The translations under genes were made by a program, and so were the position numbers. Positions 1 through 7,542 of a DNA stretch of 64,000 bases are shown here, one piece after another. Each line of letters starts with the position of its first letter. The stretch's first letter is position 1. The stretch spans positions 1 through 64,000 of the forward strand of contig JBHJGX010000021.1 of the NCBI GenBank assembly GCA_050331395.1, given 5' to 3'. Source of the DNA: Thermohalobaculum sp050331395 (GTDB lineage Bacteria > Pseudomonadota > Alphaproteobacteria > Rhodobacterales > Rhodobacteraceae). The notes beneath the pieces are model-generated. The model was not told the DNA's origin. It did not search any database and was given only the letters and a program-made list of their open reading frames with translations.

Positions 1-1236
1 GACGCCGCCGCCACCGCCGCCCGCGCCGCCGACACCGCCGCCACCGCCGCCATTTGGGCCACGATTTCGGCGGATGCGACCGTGGTGGAGGAGATGAAGG
101 GCGCCGACGGCGTGGCCGTCGCCCGCGCGATCCTCGCTCGCCCGCTCTGGGCCGGGGCCAAGAAACCGCCGAAATTCGACACGTCTTGGAAACGACTCAG
201 AAAGTCACTCCAACGACATAAAGATGAGGAATGGCGCGTCTGGACCCGCTGGTACGACGATATCCTGAAGGGCGGGGAGCTCACCGCAGAGCGCCTCGCC
301 GTCGAGGAAGCCCGCGTCCTCATCGACCCCGACCTCTGGGACCGCGCGAATCAGAAAGGCGTGGATGGGAAAAAGGACCTGGGCATCGTCAACCAAGCGC
401 TGCTCCGCATCGAACGCGAGCACAACCCGTACTGGCCAAATACCAAACCCTCCGGGAAAAAGCCCGACCTGCCCGAGGATCGTCAGGCGCCCGTCCGGTT
501 CGTCGTTACGAAGTCGCAATACGACGTCGCGCCCGCCGAGCCGGAAAAGGTGGCGGAGGCGGCCCGCAGCGCTCTTGCGAGCGCCTGGACCGCCCTTTCG
601 AACGCTTTCGAGGATCTGGTCGAGGCCGGGATTCCCGCGAACCATCCGCGCCTCGCCATCCTGGTGCGGCGATGTCAGCAGGCGATGGGCGGGACTTTCG
701 ACGAACTGGACGTGATCTTGCTCGGCCATTACGGCGCCCGGCTTGCGGAGTTCGCCGCCCGGGCAGACGACATCATGATGGCCGACGCTGCGGCCGATGT
801 CGTCGCGCTCAATGCGCAATACGCCATGTTCCTCGCCCAGTTCGAAGGGTGGCAGCGCTACGCTCGCGCGCTCGAAGAAGCCTTCGGTTCACCCGAGGAG
901 GAACGCAAAGCGATCGAAGCTTCGGTTCATGCGTTTGCGGAAATACTAGCGATTTCGCCGGAGCTTCTGACCGAACTTGCCAAGGATCGGATGAAGGACG
1001 TCGAGGACGATGCGTTGAGCCCGCCCGCCAAGGTCGAGGGGGTCAGCACGTCGCCGGATGTGGTGAAACGGGGTTACCTCCGGGCGATGCGCGACATTCT
1101 CCTGAAGATGTCGGCGGTGGCCATAAACTCGGCTCCCGGTCGTGGGATCAGCAAGGGCGTCGAGGCGCATTTCCAACGGGCGACGACTGCGGCGCTCGCC
1201 GGGGTGAGCGCGGAACTTGTTGTGCTCGCGCAGTGA
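1..1236 (+). CDS. Hypothetical protein, 5' end beyond window
   Basis: The frame is open to the first base of the window, so the gene almost certainly starts further left; a GTG at 82 is only an internal candidate. The visible N-terminal end is a run of Ala with Asp, Thr and Arg spacers (about 25 residues), then Ile-Trp-Ala, followed by a Lys/Trp-rich stretch with W-x-x-W-T-x-W-Y-D (near 235-260) and an acidic, largely helical remainder. I know similar Ala-rich proteins with a W-W-Y-D motif from Rhodobacteraceae but no function for them. There is no signal peptide, membrane segment or catalytic motif in the visible part. Base composition is somewhat less GC-rich around 880-970 than in neighbouring genes. 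Function unknown. Confidence 0.75.
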   Translation, partial: DAAATAARAADTAATAAIWATISADATVVEEMKGADGVAVARAILARPLWAGAKKPPKFDTSWKRLRKSLQRHKDEEWRVWTRWYDDILKGGELTAERLAVEEARVLIDPDLWDRANQKGVDGKKDLGIVNQALLRIEREHNPYWPNTKPSGKKPDLPEDRQAPVRFVVTKSQYDVAPAEPEKVAEAARSALASAWTALSNAFEDLVEAGIPANHPRLAILVRRCQQAMGGTFDELDVILLGHYGARLAEFAARADDIMMADAAADVVALNAQYAMFLAQFEGWQRYARALEEAFGSPEEERKAIEASVHAFAEILAISPELLTELAKDRMKDVEDDALSPPAKVEGVSTSPDVVKRGYLRAMRDILLKMSAVAINSAPGRGISKGVEAHFQRATTAALAGVSAELVVLAQ

Positions 1237-1267
1237 CTGCCATCGGAGTTTTCGTTCCTCGCCGCAG

Positions 1268-1975
1268 TCATGGCGTATCTGGCGAGGAAGTGACCTCCGG
1301 AGGTTTGCGGGCCTCGGCGAAAAAGCCCGAGGCTTGGACGGTGTTCCGCCAGTCCGAGCAGCGGGCGTCGAGGGCGCGGTTGATCCGGGGGCCGATCCGG
1401 CGCTCTAGCCCTTTCTTCCACCATTTCATCAGGTTAAGCATCGCCGAGTACTTGCCGCGGATGGGATAGAGCGTCACCTCCTCCCAGTCGCGCAGCAGAT
1501 AGGCCAGCCCATCGCGGGAGAACCGCTGGTAGTCTTGAAAGGCCAGATCGGGCGGCCCGTGATAGCGATATATCCAGGGCACGTAGAGAAAGAGCCGCCC
1601 CCCGGGCCGGAGTGCGGCGCGAAAATTCGCCACCGCCGCCGGCGGATCGTAGACATGCTCCAGGATCGCGAGCGCCGCGACCGCATCGTAGCGGCCGGCC
1701 ATCCAGTCCGGGAACGGTTGGCAGACATCGCCGAGGAGGGTGATCCGCGGCCCCCAATCGGTCAGATCGAGCGTCTCGACCCGGTCGCCCAACCCGTCGA
1801 GCGCACCGCGCATGCCCGCCCCCACATCGAGAACCCGGTCGGCATCGGCCACGGCGGCGGCCACATGCGCGCGGCTTCGGTCGTCGTGCAGGTATCGCAG
1901 ATCGACGGCGACGCGCTCGGTGATCGCCTTCATGCGCGCCTTGAGGGCATCGGTGTCGTGGAGCTGCGGCTTCAT
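1268..1975 (-). CDS. Class I SAM-dependent methyltransferase
   Basis: Predicted cytoplasmic methyltransferase of 235 residues. The SAM-binding motif I (VLDVGAGM) is at residues 48-55, and the later part has the Methyltransf_11 pattern ILEHVYDP followed by LRPGGRLFLYVPW. The ATG start overlaps the stop of the upstream glycosyltransferase (ATGA), so it is the last gene of the six-gene glycan operon; a reading extended 30 residues upstream would be Arg/Pro-rich antisense-like sequence and is rejected. The acceptor is unknown; context suggests methylation of a sugar or glycan end, which is inference. Confidence 0.85.
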   Translation of the reverse strand: MKPQLHDTDALKARMKAITERVAVDLRYLHDDRSRAHVAAAVADADRVLDVGAGMRGALDGLGDRVETLDLTDWGPRITLLGDVCQPFPDWMAGRYDAVAALAILEHVYDPPAAVANFRAALRPGGRLFLYVPWIYRYHGPPDLAFQDYQRFSRDGLAYLLRDWEEVTLYPIRGKYSAMLNLMKWWKKGLERRIGPRINRALDARCSDWRNTVQASGFFAEARKPPEVTSSPDTP

Positions 1976-3090
1976 GCGGCGAGCCCGATCAACTCGGCCG
2001 CGGCGCGGGCCGCTCCGTCGGCGGCGATCGGCAGGCGCGCCCGTCGCGGGCCTTCGGCCAGGCATTCGGCGCGGCGGGCGAGGGCCTCGGCGGTCAGATC
2101 CCCGAGGGACGCCGTCTCGATCCCGGCAAAGCGGGCGAGAAGATCGGCGCGGATCCGTTGCTCGCGTTCGCCGCGTTCTTCGAACGGCACGAGGAGGGCC
2201 GGGGTCTCGACGCCGGCGAGGTCCATGGCGGTGTTGTAGCCGGCGAGGCTGACCGAGGCGGCGGCGCCTGCCAGGAGCCGGCGGTAATCGCGCCGCGCGG
2301 GCTCGACGGTCACGCGATCCGGGGCGCCCGTGCCGAGACGCCGGGCGATCTCGACGGCATCCGGCCCACCGACGAGCAGCCGCCAGGGGCGGTCGGAAAG
2401 CCGGGCCGCCTCAATTGCCCGATCGAGCAACGCCCGACCGAGGAGCCCGCCGCCCACTGACACCAGGATCTCCCCCCCGCGGGGCGCCGTCTCCGAGGTC
2501 TGGGCGCCCACATAGCCCGTGTGTCGGATCATCGGCAAAAGCCCGTCCGGCATCGGCCAACTCGCCGCAAGCGGCACGAGCGCCTCCTCCCCGTGCACGA
2601 GCACCCGGTCGAAGGCTCTGAGGCGGGTCGCGGCCTCGGCAAGGCGTTCGGCACGTTTCGGCGGCTCGGGCACGTCGCGCACCGAGGCGACGATGCGGAC
2701 CCGGGGATTGGCCGCGCGGGCGGCGGCGATCGCGGCTTCGTATTCGGCCGAGAGGCGTCGGCGGCCGAAGGGATAGGTCTCGGTCACGAAGACATCCGGG
2801 CGGACGGTCGAGAGCGTCTCGGCGATCGCCCGGCCCCGCGCGGCAAAGAGCGCCGCGTCCGCCGGCTGGCCGTCGGCGCCGTGCGGGTTGGCATAATCGA
2901 AGTCCGGCACATGGAGGGCGGGGAGCTCGACGAGGCGCCCGGCCGCCACCGGGGCGAGATGCGGCGGCGTGATCCCGCCGGAGATCACCGACGGCTGGGC
3001 CCCGGCCGCTTCGAGCGCGTCTGCGAGCGCCAGTGTCCGCACGAGATGCCCGGTGCCCGTCAGGTGACAGGTGAGAAAGGCGATCCGCAT
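1972..3090 (-). CDS. GT-B glycosyltransferase, MurG/COG4671-like
   Basis: A 372-residue protein with two Rossmann-like halves of the GT-B fold. The N-terminal half has TGTGHLVRTLALADAL (residues 11-26), the glycine-rich acceptor loop seen in MurG-like enzymes. The C-terminal half has SVGGGLLGRALL (211-222) and SLAGYNTAMDL (281-291), the nucleotide-sugar donor site. The same GYNT motif occurs in the first gene of the operon (6118-7341), so the two look like distant paralogues. ATG start; the upstream phosphatase stop overlaps it as TGATG. Donor and acceptor cannot be read from sequence. Confidence 0.82.
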   Translation of the reverse strand: MRIAFLTCHLTGTGHLVRTLALADALEAAGAQPSVISGGITPPHLAPVAAGRLVELPALHVPDFDYANPHGADGQPADAALFAARGRAIAETLSTVRPDVFVTETYPFGRRRLSAEYEAAIAAARAANPRVRIVASVRDVPEPPKRAERLAEAATRLRAFDRVLVHGEEALVPLAASWPMPDGLLPMIRHTGYVGAQTSETAPRGGEILVSVGGGLLGRALLDRAIEAARLSDRPWRLLVGGPDAVEIARRLGTGAPDRVTVEPARRDYRRLLAGAAASVSLAGYNTAMDLAGVETPALLVPFEERGEREQRIRADLLARFAGIETASLGDLTAEALARRAECLAEGPRRARLPIAADGAARAAAELIGLAA

Positions 3091-3680
3091 CAGCCGCCCC
3101 GCTCGATCAGGCGAAGTGGGGCGTGCGCGGCACGGGGCGTCCCGTCGGCGGCGATCTCGACAGGGTAGAGGCGGCCGCGCTTGATCTCGAAGGGTTCGGG
3201 GCTCGCATAATCCCAGCCATGGGCGGCGGCGAGGATCGCGCGCATCAGCCCGCGGTGGAGCACGAGGAGCGCCGGGCCCTCGGCGGCCGCCTCGGCGAGG
3301 GCCGCGCGCACCCGGGCAAGGCCGTCGGACGGGCGCTCGCCGCCGGGGGGTCGGCGGTCCCAGCCCCAGCGGTCCATGGGCACGAAACCCGAGGCCGGAT
3401 CGGCGAGGAGCTCGGCCGAGAGACGGCCCTGCCAGGTGCCATAGGAGAGCTCGACGAGGCGCGGGTCGAGGCGCACGGGGCGGCCTTGGGCGAGCGCCTC
3501 TGCCGTGTCGCGGGCGCGGGCGAGCGGGCTTGCGACGATGGCTGCACCGTCCCAGGGCGGCGGCAGCGAGAGCGCCGCGAGCCGTGCCCGGGCCGCAGCC
3601 GTCAGCGGACGGTCGATGCGTCCCTGGATGCGGCCCTCGCCGTTCCAGTCGGTGGGGAAATGGCGCAGAAGGGCGATCAC
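3090..3680 (-). CDS. Histidine phosphatase family protein
   Basis: A 196-residue member of the phosphoglycerate-mutase-like superfamily. The catalytic LLRHFPTDWN motif gives the phospho-accepting His7 next to Arg6; SPLARARDTA (51-60) provides the second conserved Arg; Glu77 lies in LVELSYGTWQG; and LHRG supplies the second His (142). All catalytic positions are present. The start is GTG, overlapping the preceding gene's stop (GTGA). Its place between glycosyltransferases suggests it removes phosphate from a sugar phosphate or glycan intermediate, as ribazole- or sugar-phosphatases of this family do; the substrate is inference. Confidence 0.85.
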   Translation of the reverse strand: MIALLRHFPTDWNGEGRIQGRIDRPLTAAARARLAALSLPPPWDGAAIVASPLARARDTAEALAQGRPVRLDPRLVELSYGTWQGRLSAELLADPASGFVPMDRWGWDRRPPGGERPSDGLARVRAALAEAAAEGPALLVLHRGLMRAILAAAHGWDYASPEPFEIKRGRLYPVEIAADGTPRAAHAPLRLIERGG

Positions 3681-4765
3681 GCGGCTGTCCGCCCGGCGAG
3701 GGGGATCAGCTCGGCCGCGAGCCGCCGGGCGGCGGCGTCGAGGCTGTGGCGTGCGCGCACCCGCTGCGAGGCCTGTGCGGAGAGCCGGGCCCGGTCGCGG
3801 GCAGCGGCCGTCACGGCGGCGGCGAAGGCGTCGGGGTCGTCCGGCTCCGCCAACAGCCCGCCGGCCGGGGCCTCGGCGACGAGCGCGCGGGCGGCGGGTC
3901 CGTCCTCGGCGCCCACCGGAAGGCCGGCCGCCTGCGCTTCGAGCCAGACCATCCCGACCCCCTCGCCGACCCCGGGCCAGAGGAGCAGATCCGCCGCCTC
4001 ATAGGCCGCACGCAGACGGGCATCGTCCTCGATCGCGGGCGTCACGGTCGCACGCGACCCGAAGGCGGCGAGGCAGGCCCGCACCTCCGCCTCGGCCGGG
4101 CCCGAACCGATCACCGACAACTGCCAACTGCCAGCGAGGCGCCCGAGCCCGGCGGCGAGGCGGCGGTAGCTTTCGGCCTTGTCGCCCGGGCGCATCATCG
4201 CGACCGTCAGGAGACGAAGCGGCGCCGAGGCGTCCCGCGGCAGCACCCGGGCCCCCGGCTCGAGGAAGGCCGGCAAATGCCGAAGACGCGGCCCATGACC
4301 GGCCGCCTCGAGCGCGGGGCGGTCGCGCTCGGTCGTCCAGAAGAGCCGATCGGCGGCGGCGATCGCGGTCTCCGAAGCCTCCGCAAAGGCGGCGTGGGGG
4401 CCCGCGCGGCGTTTTGGCGAGATCGACGGCTCGGCGAGCACATAGGGGATGCCGAGGGCATGTGCGACGCTCGGTCCGACGAGATCGGGCGCTTTGTAAT
4501 GGCAGTGATAGCTGAACCAGAGCGCGGGCGGATCGCTACGGAGCGCCGCGCAAAGACGGGCGGTCTCCGCCTCGGCGAGGGCGGCGAGGCGGGCCTCTTC
4601 GGTGGCGCAGCCCTCCAGATCGAGCGTGCGCAGTTCCGAGACCAGTCGGGGGGCGAGCCCCGCCCGGTCGAGCGCGGCGAGCAAAAGCCGGGCGATCCGC
4701 CGGTCTCCGGAGGGAACCGGATGCCTGGGCGACTTCATCGGCGCGTAGAACGCGCTCCAGCTCAC
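3677..4765 (-). CDS. Glycosyltransferase, GT4-like
   Basis: A 362-residue predicted glycosyltransferase. The GT-B C-terminal donor site is visible as DLLLWPGVGEGVGMVWLEAQ followed by AAGLPVGAEDGP, the E-x7-E region of GT4 enzymes. The GTG start (V-S-W-S-A-F-Y) overlaps the stop of the upstream glycosyltransferase (GTGA), which fixes the start; the frame stays open further upstream but that part lies inside the neighbour and reads as Arg/Pro-rich noise. Near the N-terminus is a CHYKAPDL stretch. Part of the six-gene glycan operon; substrate unknown. Confidence 0.83.
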   Translation of the reverse strand: MSWSAFYAPMKSPRHPVPSGDRRIARLLLAALDRAGLAPRLVSELRTLDLEGCATEEARLAALAEAETARLCAALRSDPPALWFSYHCHYKAPDLVGPSVAHALGIPYVLAEPSISPKRRAGPHAAFAEASETAIAAADRLFWTTERDRPALEAAGHGPRLRHLPAFLEPGARVLPRDASAPLRLLTVAMMRPGDKAESYRRLAAGLGRLAGSWQLSVIGSGPAEAEVRACLAAFGSRATVTPAIEDDARLRAAYEAADLLLWPGVGEGVGMVWLEAQAAGLPVGAEDGPAARALVAEAPAGGLLAEPDDPDAFAAAVTAAARDRARLSAQASQRVRARHSLDAAARRLAAELIPLAGRTAA

Positions 4766-6114
4766 GCGGCGGGCTCCGGGCGGGCATCGGCGGGGGCGCC
4801 GGCCTCCTCCAGGAGCCGGGCGAGCCGCACGATCCCCGGGGCGAAGTCGAATGCCGCCAAGAGCCTGGCATGGGCGGCCTCGGCCATGGCGCGGCGCCGG
4901 TCCGGGTCGGCCGCAAGCGCGGCGATCGCCTCCGCGAGCGCGGCAGGATCGCCGGGCGGCACCAGGCAGCCATGGGCCTCGTCCGGGATGAATTCCGGGA
5001 TCGCCGAGATCCGGGTCGAGAGGATCGGCAGACGTTGCGAGGCGGCCTCCATCAGCACGTTCGGCAACCCGTCCCGGTCGCCGTCCTCGGCGATCCGCGA
5101 GGGCAGCACGAACAGATCCGCCCCGCGCAGGGCCGCGATCACGTCGGCCTGGGCGCGTTTGCCTTGCCAGTCGATGCGGTCGGAGAGGCCGCGCGCCTCG
5201 GCCGCCGCGGCGAGGGTGCGGGCGAGTTTTCCGCCGCCGATATGGGTGAAGTGCCAGTCGAGCCCCGCGGGCAAACGCGCGAGCGCGTCGAGCAGCGTGT
5301 CGTAGCCCTTTTTCTCCACCAGCCGGCCGACGGAGACGAGGCGAAAGGGCCCGCCGGGCGCGCGCGGCGCCGGGGGCGGGGGGAACCGTCCGAGATCGAG
5401 CCCGTGATAGAGGAGCTCCACCCGAGCCTCCGGCGCGAGGGCAGCGAGTTGGCCGGCACCGGTGCCCGTACAGGTCACGCAAAAGGCCGCGTCGGCAAGC
5501 TTTTCGCGGGCTTCCCAATCGGGGAGCGTCCAGATGTCCTTGGCATGGGCCGAGATCGCGAAAGGGATCCCGTGCATCCGCGCGGCGTAGCGGGCGACCG
5601 AGGTGGGCGTGTGCAGGAAATGCACGTAGAGAAACGCGGTCTCCGCCGGCAATTCCGCCGCGAGCACCGCCGCCTGGCCGAACCGGCGGACGCGGTTGCG
5701 GCTCGGGTCGCGGCGGAGATCGGCCCACCAGAGCCGGAGCGCGGCGCCGAAGCCCGCCAGCCGCCGCGCGCTCCGCAGGCCCCGCAGCACCCGCAGCGGC
5801 GCGTCGTGCAGGTACTCGGGCAGGTATCGGGGCCGCGCCCGGATCTCCGCGTGGATCGGATGGGTGCGGTCGTCATAGGGCGCCCGAAGCGACCAGATCT
5901 CGAAGCGGAAGCCGCGGGCTTCGAGCGCGTGCAGTTCCTGGGCGATGAACGTCTCCGAGAGACGCGGATAGCCTTTGACCACAACGGCAAGCCGCGTCGG
6001 TCCGGCGGGTTGCCCGCTCTCGACTGACCGATCCCGGGTCACGGGTCCGACCTGGGTCACGGGTCCGACCCGGGTCACGGGCCCGTCCTTGGGCAGGGGC
6101 GCGTCGGGCGTCAC
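4762..6114 (-). CDS. Glycosyltransferase family 4 protein with N-terminal hexapeptide repeat
   Basis: A 450-residue GT4 enzyme. The core begins near residue 41 (RLAVVVKGYPRLSETFIAQE, typical of colanic-acid-type GT4 enzymes) and the donor site is DGLPNVLMEAA around residue 345, with ISAIPEFI after it. The first 30 residues are unusual: three copies of a six-residue unit (GPVTRV, GPVTQV, GPVTRD) encoded by an 18-bp tandem repeat, so the real functional start could lie after the repeat. The annotated start is GTG, four bases after the upstream stop. Second gene of the operon. Confidence 0.83.
   Translation of the reverse strand: MTPDAPLPKDGPVTRVGPVTQVGPVTRDRSVESGQPAGPTRLAVVVKGYPRLSETFIAQELHALEARGFRFEIWSLRAPYDDRTHPIHAEIRARPRYLPEYLHDAPLRVLRGLRSARRLAGFGAALRLWWADLRRDPSRNRVRRFGQAAVLAAELPAETAFLYVHFLHTPTSVARYAARMHGIPFAISAHAKDIWTLPDWEAREKLADAAFCVTCTGTGAGQLAALAPEARVELLYHGLDLGRFPPPPAPRAPGGPFRLVSVGRLVEKKGYDTLLDALARLPAGLDWHFTHIGGGKLARTLAAAAEARGLSDRIDWQGKRAQADVIAALRGADLFVLPSRIAEDGDRDGLPNVLMEAASQRLPILSTRISAIPEFIPDEAHGCLVPPGDPAALAEAIAALAADPDRRRAMAEAAHARLLAAFDFAPGIVRLARLLEEAGAPADARPEPAA
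6036..6089 (-). repeat. 18-bp tandem repeat, 3 copies
   Basis: Three head-to-tail 18-bp units start at 6036, 6054 and 6072. The first two differ only in the last base; the third has two further changes near its end. They lie in the 5' end of the GT4 gene and encode GPVT-containing hexapeptides. Because the unit is a multiple of three, copy-number change would alter the length of the N-terminus without breaking the frame. Confidence 0.9.
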
Positions 6115-6117
6115 CGC

Positions 6118-7341
6118 TCAGCCGCCCACGGCGCGGGCGGGCAGGCGCTCTCCGGCCGACCGGACGGCGATATTGGCGAGCCCTTCGAGCATGCCTGCAG
6201 GCATGACCTCGGAGGGGCGCGGCTGTGCGGCGAGGCCCCGGATGGCGGCGACCATTTCCTCGGCCCGGGTGCCGTCGCGCTCGGCCTGGAGCATGCGCAG
6301 AAGCCCGAGGCGCTCGGCGGCGGCGGCGCGGATCAGCTGCTCCTGGCGCGGCCGCGTGCGCGGGACGATCACGGCGGGCTTGTCCGTCGATAGGATCTCG
6401 CAGAACGTGTTGTAGCCGCCCATGGCGACCACGCCCGAGGCCTCGGCGAGCAACCGCTCCATGGTCCCGTGGAACCCCGTCGCCCGCACCCGCGGCTCGA
6501 GCGCGGAGACCCGGCGGTCGAATTCGGCCCGGAGCGTGCCCGGCAGGAACGGCCCGTAGACGATCATCGCAGGCGGTGCGAGCTTGGGGTCCGCCTCGTA
6601 GGCGCCGAGCACCCAATCGACGAGCTCCGCCCCGTCGCCGCCCCCGCCCGTGGTCACGAGAACATAGGGCCCGTCCGGGACGTCGTGGCCCGGTTCGATC
6701 AGCCCCTCGGGTGCGTCGCGGCGCAGATAGCCCGTGTAGGCGACCCGCGCTTCCATGCGCGGCGAAAGTCCGAGGCCCGCGAGCGGCGTGCACATCTCCG
6801 GGATGCCGTAAATCCAGATCTCGTCATAGAACCGCTCGATGGCTTCGACCGCGCCCTTGCGCTCCCACTCGCGCGCGAGGGCGTCCTCCTCGTCGAGCAC
6901 GTCGCGGATGCCGAGGACGATCCGGGCGCCGCGGGCGCGGGCGGCGGCGAGGGTGTCGGCGAGCTCCTGGCGAAAGCCCCAGGGCTCCTTGTCGACGATC
7001 ACGAGATCGGGGCCGAATTCCGCATCGGTCGCCCGGATGATCTCGCCGCGCAGGCGCACCATCCGGTCGATATCGAGGCGCAGGTTCGAGGACTGGTAGG
7101 TCCCGTCGCTCATCTTCACGACCCCGGGCAGCCGGACATGGTCCACCCGCTCGGGAAAGTCGAACCGCCCCGCGATCGGCGAGCCGGTGACGATCAGCGC
7201 AGAGAGATCCGGGTCGTGATCGACGAGCGCAGTCGCGATCGTCCGCGACCGGCGCAGATGGCCGAGCCCGAAAGTATCGTGGCTGTAGAGAAGAACCCGC
7301 CTCTCCCGCGCCCCTGGGGGACGCCAACCCGGCGCCGTCAT
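6118..7341 (-). CDS. COG4671-type predicted glycosyltransferase
   Basis: A 407-residue GT-B protein. The start of the fold is VLLYSHDTFGLGHLRRSRTI (residues 16-35), with the glycine/histidine loop typical of COG4671 proteins; VTTGGGGDGAELV (229-241) and VVAMGGYNTFCEIL (304-317) form the C-terminal donor half. ATG start chosen because the conserved domain begins 15 residues later; the frame stays open far upstream into the divergent mechanosensitive channel gene and is noise there. First gene of the minus-strand operon that runs to 1268, so its 201-bp upstream gap should hold the operon promoter. Sugar donor unknown. Confidence 0.83.
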   Translation of the reverse strand: MTAPGWRPPGARERRVLLYSHDTFGLGHLRRSRTIATALVDHDPDLSALIVTGSPIAGRFDFPERVDHVRLPGVVKMSDGTYQSSNLRLDIDRMVRLRGEIIRATDAEFGPDLVIVDKEPWGFRQELADTLAAARARGARIVLGIRDVLDEEDALAREWERKGAVEAIERFYDEIWIYGIPEMCTPLAGLGLSPRMEARVAYTGYLRRDAPEGLIEPGHDVPDGPYVLVTTGGGGDGAELVDWVLGAYEADPKLAPPAMIVYGPFLPGTLRAEFDRRVSALEPRVRATGFHGTMERLLAEASGVVAMGGYNTFCEILSTDKPAVIVPRTRPRQEQLIRAAAAERLGLLRMLQAERDGTRAEEMVAAIRGLAAQPRPSEVMPAGMLEGLANIAVRSAGERLPARAVGG

Positions 7342-7542
7342 ACCATCCACTCCCCGGTGCTCACGGGTCCTCGCCCGTTGGGTGCCGTATCTCGCCCGCG
7401 TCGGCAACCCCTCTTCCACGGATCTTGGATGGCGGCCGCGGACGCGCCCGGCGCCGCACGCTCGGACGCCCTGATGACGGGCGGGCACGAATGCGCGAGC
7501 GGGGAGACTGGCAGGCGGACGCCGTGTTACTATTTCCGATAG

